A DNA stretch of 64,000 nt from Cytospora piceicola (Eukaryota; Ascomycota; Sordariomycetes; Diaporthales; Cytosporaceae), in assembly GCA_023375675.1 (NCBI GenBank), contig JALQBC010000044.1, positions 219,851-283,850 of the forward strand. Direction: 5' to 3'. The notes under the pieces are model-generated. The model was given only the letters and a program-made list of their open reading frames with translations, did not search any database and was not told the DNA's origin. Below are positions 35,924 to 48,883 of this stretch, piece after piece. Within the stretch, counting starts at the first letter, position 1, and the number at the start of each line of letters is the position of its first letter. The position numbers were made by a program, and so were the translations under genes.

Positions 35924-38457
35924 ATGGACGAGTACTCACCAAAGTCACTCATGGCTGGGGGAAAATCTCCTGGTTCAGTGGGCGGGAAGTTGGATGGTCT
36001 CACTATACCGCATGAGTTCCGTATGTTATCAATCTCTTATGTACAGACCGCACGACTTTCGGATATCTGTCTCATTCTACATAACAGAATCCAACACCAG
36101 TATCCACTTCGCTGCAGACAAAGAGCACAAACTCCAAGACCTGCCAGGCCTGAGGCGTATATTCGATGATACAAACGTGCCTCATATCACTGTCGATGAA
36201 AACAACACGGATACTGCATCCCACTCGAGGTCATCTAGCATTAGCTCATCACCAGCGCAACCGAGTCCTCTGTCCTCCATCCCCAACACGCCACAACTCT
36301 TACATCTGTCCTTACATGATGAAGACTTCCTCGATTCAGAGCAGAGCTTAGCTGGGTTGAAGGATGATCTGGTATGTATACATATATTCCAGAAACAAAG
36401 AAAACAATGTCCTCTGACAAGCTACTGATTGGTTCAAAATGATAGTACGGATGCGATATTGGCGCCGACACTGCCAGCCCTGTCGAGGATGGCCATGATA
36501 TGCCCATTGGCAGTCCGAGACAGAGTTCAAGCTCATCTATCTCCTTCAACGAAGGGGTCAACGCCATGAGTCTCGGTGCCCATGGCCCTGAAATCGCTTC
36601 CAAAAGTCAAGACGTCAAACCAACAACTTCCGTCACGATTCAGTACGATAACCAGGAGGCTACTTTCCAACATCAACTCTTCGGCATCCTCCAAAAGGTT
36701 CCCGGTCACCCAGAAAGGAAAGGGTTCTTTCCACAGGATACGTTCGAAGCTCTTGTCGACGTGCAAACCGTTTCCAAAGAACTGCAGCGTTGTTGCAACG
36801 GTTTCGATCCTGGTGCCATTCGAAGACTCAGTGAAGGTATCTGCGGATCGAGGTCGTTCAGGAAGATCTTCACCCTTCTGGTCCTCACATATCATCTGTC
36901 AGATATCCAGCTATTCATCGACGACAACATAGCAGATGACGACCTGCCGTTGCGCAAGGTCCCATACGAGGGCTCTAATACCTTTCAACTCGCTCGGAGG
37001 GGAGATGTAGACACATCGGCACAGTTACTGAAGTGTTTTGACACTTGGTGCCCTCTTGCCATATGCATTTTCGAGGAGTGGCAATGGACATTCCTTGCTC
37101 CTCTCCTCGACCTGGGCAAGCATAAAGACGTCAGACACTATTTCTTCCCAGATCAGATCCTCCTTCCTTTCACCAAGGATAGTCGACACGGCGCCACCGC
37201 GGACATCAAAGCGATCCAAGGAGGGTTCAGCACGGTCTTCAAAGTGGATATACATCCTGAACATTATAGGCTTCACGGTTCGAAGGTGAGTCATGGTATA
37301 TCCCATATGATGGTAGGCAAACGGAAGTAACTAACAACAATTTTCAACAGGTTCCTGGTCATAGCTTTGCTGTGAAGCGTCTCAAAACACAAGACAGAGC
37401 CCAATTCAAACGGGAAGTGGATATGCTCATGACGTTCAGCGGAAATGTCCATCCGAACCTGATCTCTCTTCTTGCGACATATGAGCAGTTCAACAGGTTC
37501 TATTTGATTTTTCCGTGGGCCGAGGCTGACCTCCAGAGCTACTGGAAGGACAGAAACCCAAGCCCGTTAATGGACCACGATACAGTACTCTGGGTTGCCG
37601 AACAATGCCGCGGGATCGCCCAGGGGCTCTCGAAGATTCATCGCCATCAAACCTTCAGCCTAAACAGGTTTCCCCTTGAGGACTATGAACAAACGTGCAA
37701 AAGCTCGGAAGACTGGAACCAATGGCCAGCCGGACAGAGCCTCTTATGGCAGCTACAGCTGTTCGGCCGACATGGGGATATAAAACCGCAGAATGTGCTG
37801 TGGTACCGTGATCCCTACAATAGCACTGATAGGGGAACCCTCAAGATTACAGACTTTGGCTTGGCCGAGTTCAAGACAAGTACCAGGAACATCTACAAGT
37901 CATCTAGCAGAGTTACAGTGTCTGCTCCTTACCGCCCTCCCGAGTGTGATATCGAGGGCGGCAGTGTTGGCCAATCCCACGATATCTGGGCGCTGGGGTG
38001 TCTGTACCTGGAACTCGTTGTATGGCTTCTTGGAGGCTGGAACCTCGTTCAGGAATTCCAGGAAGCACGATTCGCCAAGGGGAAGGCTGTGTATCACCAA
38101 AGAGCTGATGAAGGTACATTCTTTGAGATTAAGGGAGTCGATGAAGATGGCTCCGCGGTGGCGATAGTCAAGCCAGCAGTGACAAAGGTGAGTGCTCCCT
38201 TGAAACCTTCGTCATTGAGTATAGCTGACCATCCCAAGTTCATTGAGGACCTCCACGTCCATCCAGCTTGTACACGATATATTCACAAATTCCTTGACCT
38301 CATACAGGTGGAAATGTTGATTATCAAACCTTCAAGCCCACGAGAAACAGGAAGAATGGGAATAATGGAGGTTGTTCGCATGCTTAATGAGTTATATCAA
38401 GATTGCAACTATATTGAGTTTGCGACGAAGTCTGTGTCTCGAGATGATACGCGATGA
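35924..38457 (+). CDS. Fungal protein kinase with N-terminal helical module (kinase B)
   Basis: Preferred exons are 35,924-36,020, 36,088-36,371, 36,446-37,285, 37,351-38,187 and 38,239-38,457, about 758 residues. The ATG at 35,924 has a strong context (ACAATGG), and the first intron (GTATGT...TAACAG, 67 bp) is in phase. A start at 35,994 without that intron is the alternative. The last intron (GTGAGT...GCTGACC...CAAG, 51 bp) is a multiple of three, so both forms stay open. After a Ser/Pro-rich stretch comes the helical module (FIDDNIADDDLPLR, WTFLAPLLDLG). The kinase follows with QGGFSTVFKV, Lys416 in FAVKRL, HGDIKPQN (Asp about 550), DFG (about 575-577), APYRPPE and HDIWALGCLYLE. An insert precedes the catalytic loop. 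It is non-RD, and all catalytic residues are present. Confidence 0.87.
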
Positions 38458-39591
38458 GGCTTGAGGCATGAGGGAGGTTGGCTAAAACTGGCGGTTGACA
38501 AAACGCAGGGGCGGTATATGCAAGTTGATCATAGATAACAGAACCGTAAGTTGGCTTTCCCATAGTACACGCGAAGGCTTTTCAATCAATTGTTACTTGA
38601 AAACGTCTCAAGACTAGTAATCCCCATCGACTACAGCTAGATATTCGAAAGAACAGTCTGGTTCAATGTTTCTCATTGTTAGTATGTACTGAATCTTTCC
38701 AGATAACCTACAATATGACCAGATCGTGCCTGTAGTATATATAATACATCGCTACAGACTCAATATATTGTAGATGATATGCTAAGACATATCTCACTGT
38801 GGACAACATGTAATGACGAAAACAAATGCTAGTGACTGTTGGTATACTTTATCAATGCCTTTTCGCGTCCACCTGCTTCTCAGGAGTGTCAACTGGTGAC
38901 TCCGACTATTCAACTTCAATCATCAGATAGATAAACGTGTGTAATGCATAGGCGAATAAATAGATTGCAGTGTTATTCTGTCAGAAGTCGTGTTTAGGAC
39001 TTCAAACCCCTCAGGATAATCTTTAGTAACAGGAGAGTACCTAAGTAGTCAAGGGACCTAGTTATAGAACCTCGAGGTAGGTGCATATAGTAATTATATT
39101 TTGTCTGTTATGTACAACTTGGCTGTAAATTGAGCCGGAACCTTCTATGCTTGCTTTGTCTTCGGGTCTAGGGTTGTCTTTCCAGATTCAGACAAGCTCT
39201 GATAAAATATGCTGACCTAACTAGGTATGCTCATTATATTGCACTGCTTCTGTACTTTGATCTTTCATTGCTTTTGACTTTTGACCTCTGCATCAAGCAA
39301 GCCTTCCTTCCTGGGTACTCAAGTACTTGACTACTTGAGTAGGTAACACTGGTAGTAAGTCTCTCGAAGTAACTGTACCTGCCTGCCTACCACCATATCT
39401 CCCAGGCAACGATACATCTGCATAAATGTTTACGCGGCTTAGCCTATCCGTTTCCCTATGCAATACTAACGCCTCCAACCTCGCGTCATTCCATCACCCA
39501 AGCACCTTAACTTCTCTGACACGAGATAACTGAAGCATCCTCAGCAAATCTTTTACACAGGCTTCTAAAGCAACCATCGTCAATCAAGATC
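38458..39591. other. Intergenic
   Basis: Between kinase B and the AT-hook gene. It contains a small palindrome, ACTCAAGTA at 39,317-39,325 and TACTTGAGT at 39,332-39,340, and a CT-rich promoter-like stretch before 39,592. No gene is seen. Confidence 0.6.
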
Positions 39592-40182
39592 ATGTCTGCA
39601 CCCATCAAGGACGTCGTCGCCGCCTGCGGTCTTACGCCGCGTGATGTCGAGCTTTCCTTGAAAGCGCTGATCACGATGTTGGACAGCGACCAGAAGGTAA
39701 GCCATTTTCAACGCAACTAACCTACCTGTCTTACGCTCCTTCCTCTACTCTCCTCGCCCCTCCTTCCTTCTCACATCTGCCCCTCCCTAAATATATACAT
39801 TCCACCCATCACACGCCGAAAGCGGGCTGACCCACCCCACTTCACCCACCCACAGCCCGACTACAACAAGCTCTCCAAGATCGCCGGCTTCAAGGACAGT
39901 CTCGCAGCCAACAAAGGCTTCTGGGCCACTCGCAAGAAGCTCCAGGCGGTCAAGATCGGCGACGGAAGCGACGGCGCCGACGGAACCGGCAACGACGATG
40001 CCGCCCCCGTCGAGACCCCCAAGCGCAAGCGCAAGGGCAGCGACGCCACCAACACCCCGGCCTCCAAGACCCCGAAGCGCGGCCGCGGCCGCCCCAAGAA
40101 GAACGCGGAGCCTGCTGCTGACAACGGCGGCGACGAGGCCGGTGGCCAGGCCGGTGCGGATGTTTTTGACGCGGAGGTCTAG
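39592..40182 (+). CDS. Small AT-hook nuclear protein
   Basis: Exons are 39,592-39,696 and 39,856-40,182. The intron is GTAAGC to CCACAG, 159 bp and pyrimidine-rich. The 143-residue product starts MSAPIKDVVAACGLTPRDVE. A short helical N-terminal region (about 1-70) contains KPDYNKLSKIAGFKDSLAAN. The basic tail carries a nuclear-localisation-type KRKRK and an AT-hook, KRGRGRPKK, at about 114-122. It ends in an acidic Gly/Asp-rich stretch. AT-hooks bind the minor groove of AT-rich DNA, so a chromatin role is likely. The gene is missed by simple ORF scans because its exons are short and GC-rich shadows lie on the other strand. Confidence 0.85.
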
Positions 40183-41115
40183 GGACTGACGGGGCGGGCT
40201 GGGAGGACTTCTGCGTGGGATCACTGGTTCTACTCTTTTTGGGTGGTAGGGATCTGATGACGGGGGACTCTTTGGGTTGTTCTGAAGGTTGAGACGCAAC
40301 GTCTTGGAAACCTTTCAGTTTTTTTTCTTTTCTTCTAGAGGGGCCAGGTTGATCATGATTATTCATTGATGGTATCGTCTATCTCCTGGTTGGGACCTCA
40401 CAGGCTCATCAACATCACAAATGCAAGACCGTGGAGGTTACGGTCATCCGTTCCAATCAATCTGTGGCTGAACTTGGCCTTCTTCCTCTCGATATGTGAT
40501 GTCTATATTGAATTGTGAACGAAGCGCATGAATTACTAATTGCTTGCGGTGACCAGCGGTGACCAATGCAAGGTAGATAGCTAGGTCACAGATGGTTTTG
40601 GGGTGTAATTGTAATTTGGCAGCCGAGTATTCAACCTCCTTATGTAGGGGGAGGAAAGTGATGAAATCTTTATTGCTTGATGACCGATCTAGCTATTGAG
40701 AATTCGAGTAACTGAGCCCCGTGACCTATCTGTAACTTGAGAAAAAGCATGCGCAAGCCTGGAATAGAATGGGTGGTCGTTGAACATGCCAAGCACGTGT
40801 AAATCACGTGACCTGTGAATGATCAGGTATCCCAAAGTAGGCGGAAGAGTCAACCATTCAAATTCTGAGAGCTCTGGGCTCCTGATGATCCAAAGGACAG
40901 TCGCAGAGGGAGTTTCCCGAGCAGGCCCATGATTTGGCTTGATATGCCATATAACCACCACCGGCGATTCAATGTTACGATCGTCATCCACAAGCCTCAA
41001 GCAGACGGAAGACCGGCACGAGAATCAAAAAAAAAAGGCCAAGTTGCGACACGGATTGTTTCTCATTATCATCTAGTCTACAGTTTACTCCCACCCTTAT
41101 CCGTTCCAACCGTTC
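40183..41115. other. Intergenic, convergent 3' ends
   Basis: Between the AT-hook gene and AspRS, which converge. CACGTG appears twice at 40,794-40,799 and 40,805-40,810, but away from any start. No gene is seen. Confidence 0.6.
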
Positions 41116-42932
41116 TTAAGGAGTCAGCCTGCTGGGCGTCCTGGGGTAGTAAGCCGCCAGCTGCACGTTGGGCAGGTTCAGGAAGAAGGCGACCACCCTG
41201 TCGAGGCCGATGCCGCCGCCGCCGTGGGGCGGGCAGCCCGCCTGCTTGAAGAAGTTGACGTACTCCTTCAGGCCGGAGCTGCTGGGGTCGACGCCCTTGG
41301 TGCGCATGCGCGCCTCCAGCTCGGCCGGGTTGTTGATACGCTGGCCGCCGGACATGATCCTACAGGTCGCACAGGTTAGTCGAGTTTCACAAGGTTACGT
41401 ATATGAAAAGGTGTGTCTTACTCTTGTCCTCGCATGAAGAAGTCGTAGGCGTTGGTGACCTTGGGGTTCTCGGGGTCCTCCTTGGCGTAGAAGGGACGCG
41501 CAGACTCTGGGAACTTGTCGAGCACGTAGAAGTCGGTGCCGTACTTCTTGCGGATGATGGCGCCGAGGGCCTTCTCCTGCGGGGTCGACATGTCCTCGTC
41601 GTCGGTGACGTTGCGGTACTCCTCGGGGCCCTCCTCGCGGAGGAGCTTTTGGCCCTCGGCGAAGGTGAGGCGGACCTCCTTGCCGTCCTCCGGCAGGGTG
41701 AAGGGCTCGGAGGGGTAGATGGTGCGCACGAGGGCGATCTGGTCCTTGCAGCGCTCCTCGAGTTCGCGGAAGATGTAGAGGAAGAGACCCTCGAGCATGT
41801 AGATAACCTCGCGGTAGTCCTCCTCGATTTCCATCTCCATATCGAGACCGGTGAACTAAAAAGAGGTTAGATTGAAACCCGTGGGCCAAGTCAGGATTAT
41901 TGTGTAAAAACGTACCTCGGTCATGTGCCTTGGGGTGTTGGAGTTCTCAGCACGGAACACAGGTCCCACGCAGTACACCCTCTTCCTGCCACCGGCAATC
42001 TCCAGCTGCTTGTAGAACTGGGGGGACTGGGCCAGGAAGGCGCTCTTGCCGAAGTACGGCAGGCCGAAGACGTTGGCACCACCCTCGGACGCGGCGCCGA
42101 TCAGGCACGGGGGCTCGAAGGAGTGGAACTCGTTCTTCTTGAGGTACTCGACGAAAAGGTCGCGCACGTTCTCGCGGACCGTCTGGATGGCCTGCTGCAG
42201 GGGGGCGCGCTTGTGCATGACGATGTTGTCCAGGTGCGTCTCCAGCGTGGCCGACAGGCCCGGGCCGTTGTCGTTGATGCTCAGCTGCTGCAGCTGGCCG
42301 TCGACCTCGAAGCTGCTGATGGCGGCGTTGGACGCGCCGAGCGTCAGGCCCAGCATCTCGGGCCCGCGGGCGATGCAGTACATCTTGGTGATGTGCAGCT
42401 CGTAGTTGGACACCTTGCAGCTCTTGACGGGGTCGAGCGGCTTGGCCACGGTGCCCTCGACGGCGACGTAGCTCTCGAGGCTGACGGCGCCGACCCACTT
42501 GACCATCTGCTTGCTGACGGGCTCGCCCTCGTTGTTGGCGGCGATGACGCCCTGGATGCTCCAGTCCTCGACCTCGCGCAGCTCGACGAAGCACATCTTG
42601 GCGCCCTGCATGCGGCTCTGCTGGACCCAGGCGCGCAGCTTGACCGTCTTGCCGAGGTGCTCGTCGCCGTACTGCTTCAGGGCCACCTTGGGCGCCTCCA
42701 GCTTGACGACATCGCGGTCGCCGTAGTTGTCCTTGGCCTTGTCGTCGGCGGCCTCCTTCGCTGCTGATGTGGCACGCTGGGCCTCGAGTTCGGCGGCGCG
42801 CTTGGCCTTCTCTGCTTCCTTCTTTGCCTTGGCCTCAGCCTTCTTCAGGGCCTTCTTGGAGGGGCCCTGCTCGCCCTCGGCACCGCCCTCAACGGGGGGC
42901 TGCTCGGGCTTCTGCTCAGCGTTGTCGGCCAT
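41116..42932 (-). CDS. DPS1: Aspartyl-tRNA synthetase, cytosolic
   Basis: Exons on the minus strand are 42,932-41,916, 41,855-41,422 and 41,359-41,116, giving 564 residues, close to the usual size of the eukaryotic cytosolic enzyme. Introns are 60 and 62 bp with TCTAACC and ACTAACC branch points, and phases agree. It charges tRNA-Asp with aspartate in the cytosol. A Lys/Ala/Glu-rich helical N-terminal extension (about 25-65) is typical of eukaryotic AspRS and helps bind tRNA. The OB-fold anticodon domain follows (about 85-200, VKLRAWVQQSRMQGAKMCFV). The class II core has QSPQFYKQLEIAGG, motif 2 (VGPVFRAENSNTPRHMTEFT, across intron 1) and motif 3 (GGGGIGLDRVVAFFL), ending in the family's RTPSRLTP tail. 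A GTC/GAC triplet run lies just upstream of the ATG. Confidence 0.97.
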
Positions 42933-44077
42933 GTTGGGTAACCGTTGTCGTCGTCGTCGTCGTTTGTGACTCAGGCGGGGTTGGGATGGAAAGACCGGCT
43001 GGGCAGCAGGAGGTGGTCAGTCAGTACAGGATTTAGATGGATATCGGCAAGGGAAGAAAGGCGCGAGGGGGACAGGGTCAGCAGGGGCAAGCGGGTTTAA
43101 TCACCTTTCTGAAGCTTTACTCGGGTCAATTCGTGGCGTGACTCGATCGGCGGAGGTGACTCTGTCGGAGGTGAGAAGTGATTTGATGTTCTAGACGGAG
43201 CTCCCGTTCGGGTTTGGAGGGGTAAATTTTGACGGGTCAAGGTGGGGTGCTCTTGGGCCGCTGATACTTACGGTACGCAGGGGTACGATTTACTTGGGCA
43301 GAGACGTCCGGAATGTGTGTTATTGGTGAACTCCCAGCAATTGATATTGATGCTCGAGGGTCTCAACTGCTGGACATTTTCCCAACGACCGATGCCTACT
43401 TGAGTTTGTATCACAAGTCTATCATACCTTTTGTATGCACCACACATAGCCTAGTTGGTCATCCTTCGGTCTCTAGATCTCAAGTATCACGAGATTTCCA
43501 CGAGTCATCCGGAGAACACACCTCATTCCGGAACAAGAAACCGAAACAAGCCTCTCGGTTCAAGGACACCCAAACACAGTCAGTTGTAGGAAGACATGTA
43601 AATCCAATCAGTCACTTCCGACCTTGACCTCGAATTCAATTACCATAGCCTCACAATAGACGTAATCTATGCAGATGGAGAATCCATTACCCCCCCTCCC
43701 ACTCCCTAATAACTGCTATAATCGATGTTTGCCGTTTCGCTGTGCCCCACCAATGCCAAAGAACGAAAAACCAACGCCTACCAACCAACACCCGAAGCCG
43801 TGGTTTGATGCCACCGCCGGAAAGGGAGCAGACTCAATGAGACGGTATAGATTCCGGCTCTCTGTTTATAAGCCCAGAGCGCTCAGAAGCCAAAGGCCAT
43901 AAAAATGAAAAGGTGCCATCCCCCTCGCTATGCCCACGAAAAGAGCAATCGTTTCCTAGAATTCCGAACTCGTCACGAGGTGACACTACCGTCCAGCCCC
44001 GATCCTGCGTCGTGGTTTGCAAGCCTATATGTGTATAGCAAAGCCACCCGCTGCGCTCTTTCGAATTATATTCGAGA
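42933..44077. other. Intergenic, AspRS promoter and KOG1 3' region
   Basis: Both flanking genes are on the minus strand. A (GTC)n run at about 42,945-42,962 lies in the AspRS leader. No gene is supported; the 104-residue plus-strand ORF at 43,313 lacks family features. Confidence 0.6.
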
Positions 44078-47000
44078 TCAGGGATATGAGCCAAGCACAG
44101 GTTCATTCGTGCATGTGAAAATGTTTATATGGTGGTCTCCTCGGGCAGCAGCACCCATGACCATGTGATGGGGATGGAATGCGGTAGCGGAGATGGGCGA
44201 TCCGCGGTTCTGGCCGAGGAAGCTAGAATACGGCTCAACTCGCGAAAGTTCTCGGCCGTGGAAGTTGAAGACCTTGACAGCGTGGGCAGAGGTGCCGCTG
44301 TAGTGGCGAATCTTGATCAGCATTGCAAGCACAAAATATCCAAGGATCGTGAGGGTAAGGGGACTTACACAGAAAAGACTGGCAGGTGCTCGTGCACACT
44401 CGCCGTCCTGAGGACATCCTTCGTCGTCTGGAATACCTTCAATGGTTGATCCATCCTGATATCCCACAGCTTAACCTTGCCATTTCTGCTTGCCGAGACG
44501 AGTTCTCTCTGCCCACCGCGCTGCATATGCACGCTCCGGATCCACTGTCGATCCGGCTCGTCCTTCCATTTCCGAACCATCGCCTCCTGCGGCTTCAAGC
44601 GCTGGTCAAATACACGGACCGCCCCGTCACCGAAGCCAGCCACGAAGATGTTGCCTGTCATCTGGTCGGACGTCAAGGATGTGACGCAGCTACCCGAGCG
44701 TGCAGGTATGTCCATCAGGCACGTCTCGGAAGATGCGTTCCACACTCGGATCACCCGCACATCACCCGCGACAAGAACCGTACCGTTCACCTGAAGCCAG
44801 TCGAAGACCATGCCGGAATTGATGTTACTCGCGACCATGTGTGTCAATGCACGCCAGGACGAGGCTAGTTCCGGTTTCTTGAGGTGCGCTTCATCGTCGT
44901 CAGGCGCGTAGTTCCGGTAGATCCGGATGACGCCGTCCGAGGAGCCGCTCAGCAGGAAAGCCTGATCATCTTCGTTGATGAACTTGATGTCACTGATCTT
45001 GGATCCCTCAGGGTTACCGTTCGAGAATTTGCTCCTTCGCTTTTGCAGCTTCCAGTCCCAGACATAGACGGTATTAGCGTCGTCTGCGACGGCAAGATGA
45101 TCCTCGAACTGATGGAAGGTCATCTTGGCCGGCTGAGCGCCGTTGTTGATGAGTGCGATCTGCTGGTTCCATTTGTGGGAGCCAGCGTATGACTTCTGTG
45201 GTTGTGTATCCCTTAGAATAGCCTCGTTCCTTGATCGCCTCCACAGGCGGGCATTATACTCTTCACTGCCTGGTTCCTCAGCCTCGTTTGGTTTCATCTG
45301 TGGCTCCCGGAAGTACTCTATCGACCAGTCCAAGAACCCACTTGGCAGGGGTAGTGTCGGCGCCTCCTTCATGTTGCGTTCCTCAAACGCTGCCGACACG
45401 GGTTCCTCCGCGACATGGTAATTTGCGGGAGCCATGAACTGCTCGTGCTGCTCCGGTGGAGCATTAGGTAAACCATTCCTGCTCCGCATTGAGCCCGTCT
45501 TGGAAGCTTGCTGTGCGGCCACTGGAGATGATGGGTTGTTGGCACTGTCAACGCCAGCCCAAGGGCCCAACAGTGTAGTGAATGTCCTCTTGAGCAGACC
45601 TGGAGTTTGCGAGACTGAAATATCCGAAGACATTGACATGTTCGTATTCGTCCGATGGTGCGATGCTTGGTTCTTCATGAAAGGTCGTGTTGTCCGTCGT
45701 TGTATCTCTTCCATCACGTTCTGCGCTTGTGCACCAACAGCAGAGTGAAGCAGGGAATGGTGCACATAATCTGTGAGTACAGTGGCGTCTTTCTGGACCT
45801 CAGGATGGGGATCTGCACTCATGATCATGATATGCTTCCAAGCGGCAGCAATAACAGTGTTATTCGATAGCCCTTCGGCCTGAGACTTGATTGAGCCGTC
45901 TTCTGTGCGATTTTCCGGTCGGGCATAGTGCAGCAACATGTTTTGCCTGTCAATGACATCATCCTTGGGCGGGAACAACAAGTACTCCTTCTCCTCTAGG
46001 AGGTGCTCGTAGGCTGCGACCATGAATTTGCTCTCATAACGGAGGACGAAGTGTGACAGGAAGACGAGCAGTTCCCGTCGTACCATTGGGCTACCATCGT
46101 TAGACATATCCAGTAGCGTCCACGCAATGGCCTCTTCTATCCGCTGAACTTCCGCTGTCAGATCTGGGATGCCAATAAACGTCGTCATCGCAACGAGCAT
46201 GGCTGCTCGGACCTCACAGCATTGGTCCTTTGTCAAGGCGGAGAGCTTTGTTGGTGCATTCTCCCTTATGCCACGCCACTTCGCCTCGGGCATGTTTAGC
46301 CACAGCTGGCTGAGGCACAAACAAGACCATTGTCGCAACAGAGGGTTATCCTCATTTTGCAGGTAATGCAGGCAGTATGACATGATCTCTGTTTGATTGC
46401 AAACAACCTGGCCAGGCTTGTAGTCCTTGCAGAGCATGGCAAGAATGAATGCGCACATGGCTTTGTGCTCATCACTGTTTGTCACCACAAGAACCTCTGA
46501 GGGTTTGAGAATCTGGGCGAAGTAATTATAGCCACTGTCCTTGATCAGATCTTGTTGGCATGAGATGTCCACAGCGAGCACTCGAGTCCAGATGTAGACC
46601 ATAACCGGCTTGAGCTCTGCATGCGTGGACTGTAGCAACTTCAGCACGTAAGGGAAGATGCCAATGCTGAGTGAAAGTTGGACAGCCCATGGGCCGAGAT
46701 CCAAGAATCTTCCAAGCAATATAAGAGCCCTGACTCTGTGCTGCTGGCTGAGTAGCACCTGGAGGACGACAGGGAGCTGTTCTGGCGGCTTTTGAGACAT
46801 GGCATCGCCTCTTGTGAGATAGACATCAAATGCCGAAAGCTGGTCCGTGAAGAATGTCGAGCTCTGATACTCGTAATCAATGCCTTCGGTTTCTTTTCTC
46901 TCCAGGAGGGGAAGCTGTGACAATGCCATATCCACGGCCAAATCCCAGCTGTCCCACAGAGGATGTTGTCGAGTGTCCGGTAGCTCTGGGTACGATTGAG

Positions 47001-48883
47001 GATGACAGCCATAGACTGACATTATTCTCTGAGCCAAGAGGAAATTGCGGAACAATGCAGCCACCATGAGGTCTTGCCTGAAGAATTTTCTAAACAGGTG
47101 CCGAGGCAGAGTCGTCCAAGCAATCGTATCTGTGATGGCTGTGAAGATCCAATTCAGCTCGCCCAACGGAGTCCGTCTCTCTTGAAGACGGCCCGGGAGC
47201 TTCTTGGCTCTCTCCGGAGTAATGTGCCTCTGGCTCTTGAGCGGGTTCTGGAGGGCGAAAAACCATAGCGCCATCTCTATTGGCGTTGTCAAACATGAGG
47301 TAAATAGGTCAGCCGGGAGTTGAGGAGTTGTCGGTAGGTTTTCCTTGACTGCGCATGCCGCAAGGTGAATGTACGGCCTGAAAGACGCTTTCTCGTAATT
47401 CGGATCGCGGGCAGCCAGTTCCTCCTGCTCCTGCTCATGTTTTTCAACAAACCGGTGGTAGTTGTTCAGAATATTCCCAGCCTCGGAGCAGTCCCATACG
47501 AAGATGGTGGGAGCAGAAAGCCATTGTTGCAAGTCGTATAATGATACCGGGATGTACTGGGTGTAGTTTTTGTTGAATACCCATATTTCTCCTGATGCCG
47601 TGGGCTTTGGCACGCCATGTCCGTTGTAATGAAGCAAGACTCGCTCGTCCTTGGCATTCCGACGCAGAGAAATGCAAAATTTCTTGGTTTCCTCGACCGA
47701 CGGATCCAAATACTGCTTGTACCGCGTCCTTATGGCCAATGTCTCGTACTGCGCCTGTAAGGATTTGCCGATGTTCTCAAGCGCTTTTTGAACTGGGGGT
47801 ACGGTTGGGTCTTGCCACGCTTCCAACTTTGCGCCTGGATTTGTTTTGAGTTGGTCCGGAGGCTCGACACCAATGTTGAGGCACACTGCGAGTGCCGCAG
47901 ACACAGTTTTGAGGCGATCCCTCATACGCCAGTCTTGTATGTGGAACGGTTCCGACTTTGGCTTCCCTGACGTCTCATGTCTCTTGTCCGTGAAGTACAT
48001 GTACCACCCCTGATTGATATGAGTCAGCCCATGTCAATACCAATCCAGACGAAACTCCAGCATAGTCCTTTTTTCACGGGCAGAAGTAGGGCCGGCCTGG
48101 TAGAAAAATACCCAGGACAAATCGGCTTTGAGTTGCGCAAAGTCCACGCTTTTCGAATACCTCAAGCGGGGTAATGGGAGGACGGCATCGCGCGAAATTG
48201 ACGTGTCGCCGCAGGTCATTGCGGCCGCGGGGAACCAAAGCGCTTAGGAGCAGCAACATGGCAGCAGAACGGCCATGTACGGGGGGGAGGAAGGGAGCAC
48301 CCACATTTGCAAGTTGGGATATTATGTCCTCACTCTGATAATGTCCATCAAAGCCATGCCGCGTCCCGAAATCCTCAGCCGCAGCTATCGTCTGTTCATC
48401 AGTCGAAGACTCGGCGCCGGTGTCCACCTTGAGGCCCCTAGACGGGTGAGACGGGTGTTCGCTTCTGGACCGCATCAGTGGCGGTTTTGCCGGCCTGCCC
48501 ACAGCTGGACGCTGGTCGACGCCGTTGGTGCCATTTGTGGGCTTGTTATCGTCACCAGGAGCGCTGGATGGTCGCTTGTGATTGCTAGTGGAATTGCGAC
48601 GCAGCAGGCCGTTCTCTGTTTGCGGGCGCGGCGCACTCGACTTTGTTTGCAATTCGGTTCGGCCGGCGGCTAAGGTGAGGCTGCCTGCGCCCGAGGATGG
48701 TCGAGCTGCGGATGGCATGGTGCCCGAGCTGCCTTGCACTAGGACTGGAGCTTTGTAGGCGCGCGGTGAGGTTCCCGACTGCGAGGATCGGTTGGAAGGA
48801 GAGGAACGGGGTTGGTTTCGCAGCGAGGAGGAGGAGTGGGCGGTGTGTTGTGATTGACCAAATTGAGTTGTGACCGCAGTCAT
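44078..48883 (-). CDS. KOG1: TORC1 subunit Kog1 / Raptor
   Basis: Exons are 48,883-48,305, 48,009-44,369 and 44,297-44,078 on the minus strand, about 1,479 residues. Intron 1 (GTGGGT...GCTGAC...ATCAG) is 295 bp; intron 2 (GTAAGT...GCTGATC...TACAG) is 71 bp. Both keep frame. Kog1/Raptor is the scaffold that presents substrates to TOR kinase in TORC1 at the vacuole surface. A Ser/Pro-rich N-terminus (1-190) ends in RHGFDGHYQSEDIISQLAN. The Raptor N-terminal conserved, caspase-like domain follows, with MYFTDKRHE, HYNGHGVPKPTASGEIW (about 320) and IFVWDCSEAGNI. HEAT-type helical repeats then run to about 900, followed by a low-complexity linker and a C-terminal WD40 propeller (VYVWDWKLQK, VKLWDIR, INIFTC). 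The promoter region contains no obvious upstream ATG overlap. Confidence 0.97.

Noticed and set aside
40794..40810. Two CACGTG sites as a bHLH-regulated promoter
   Set aside because: They lie between two convergent 3' ends, with no start codon nearby.
41925..42767. 280-residue plus-strand ORF opposite AspRS
   Set aside because: GC-rich shadow of the AspRS coding strand with Val/Leu/Gly/Asp low-complexity content.
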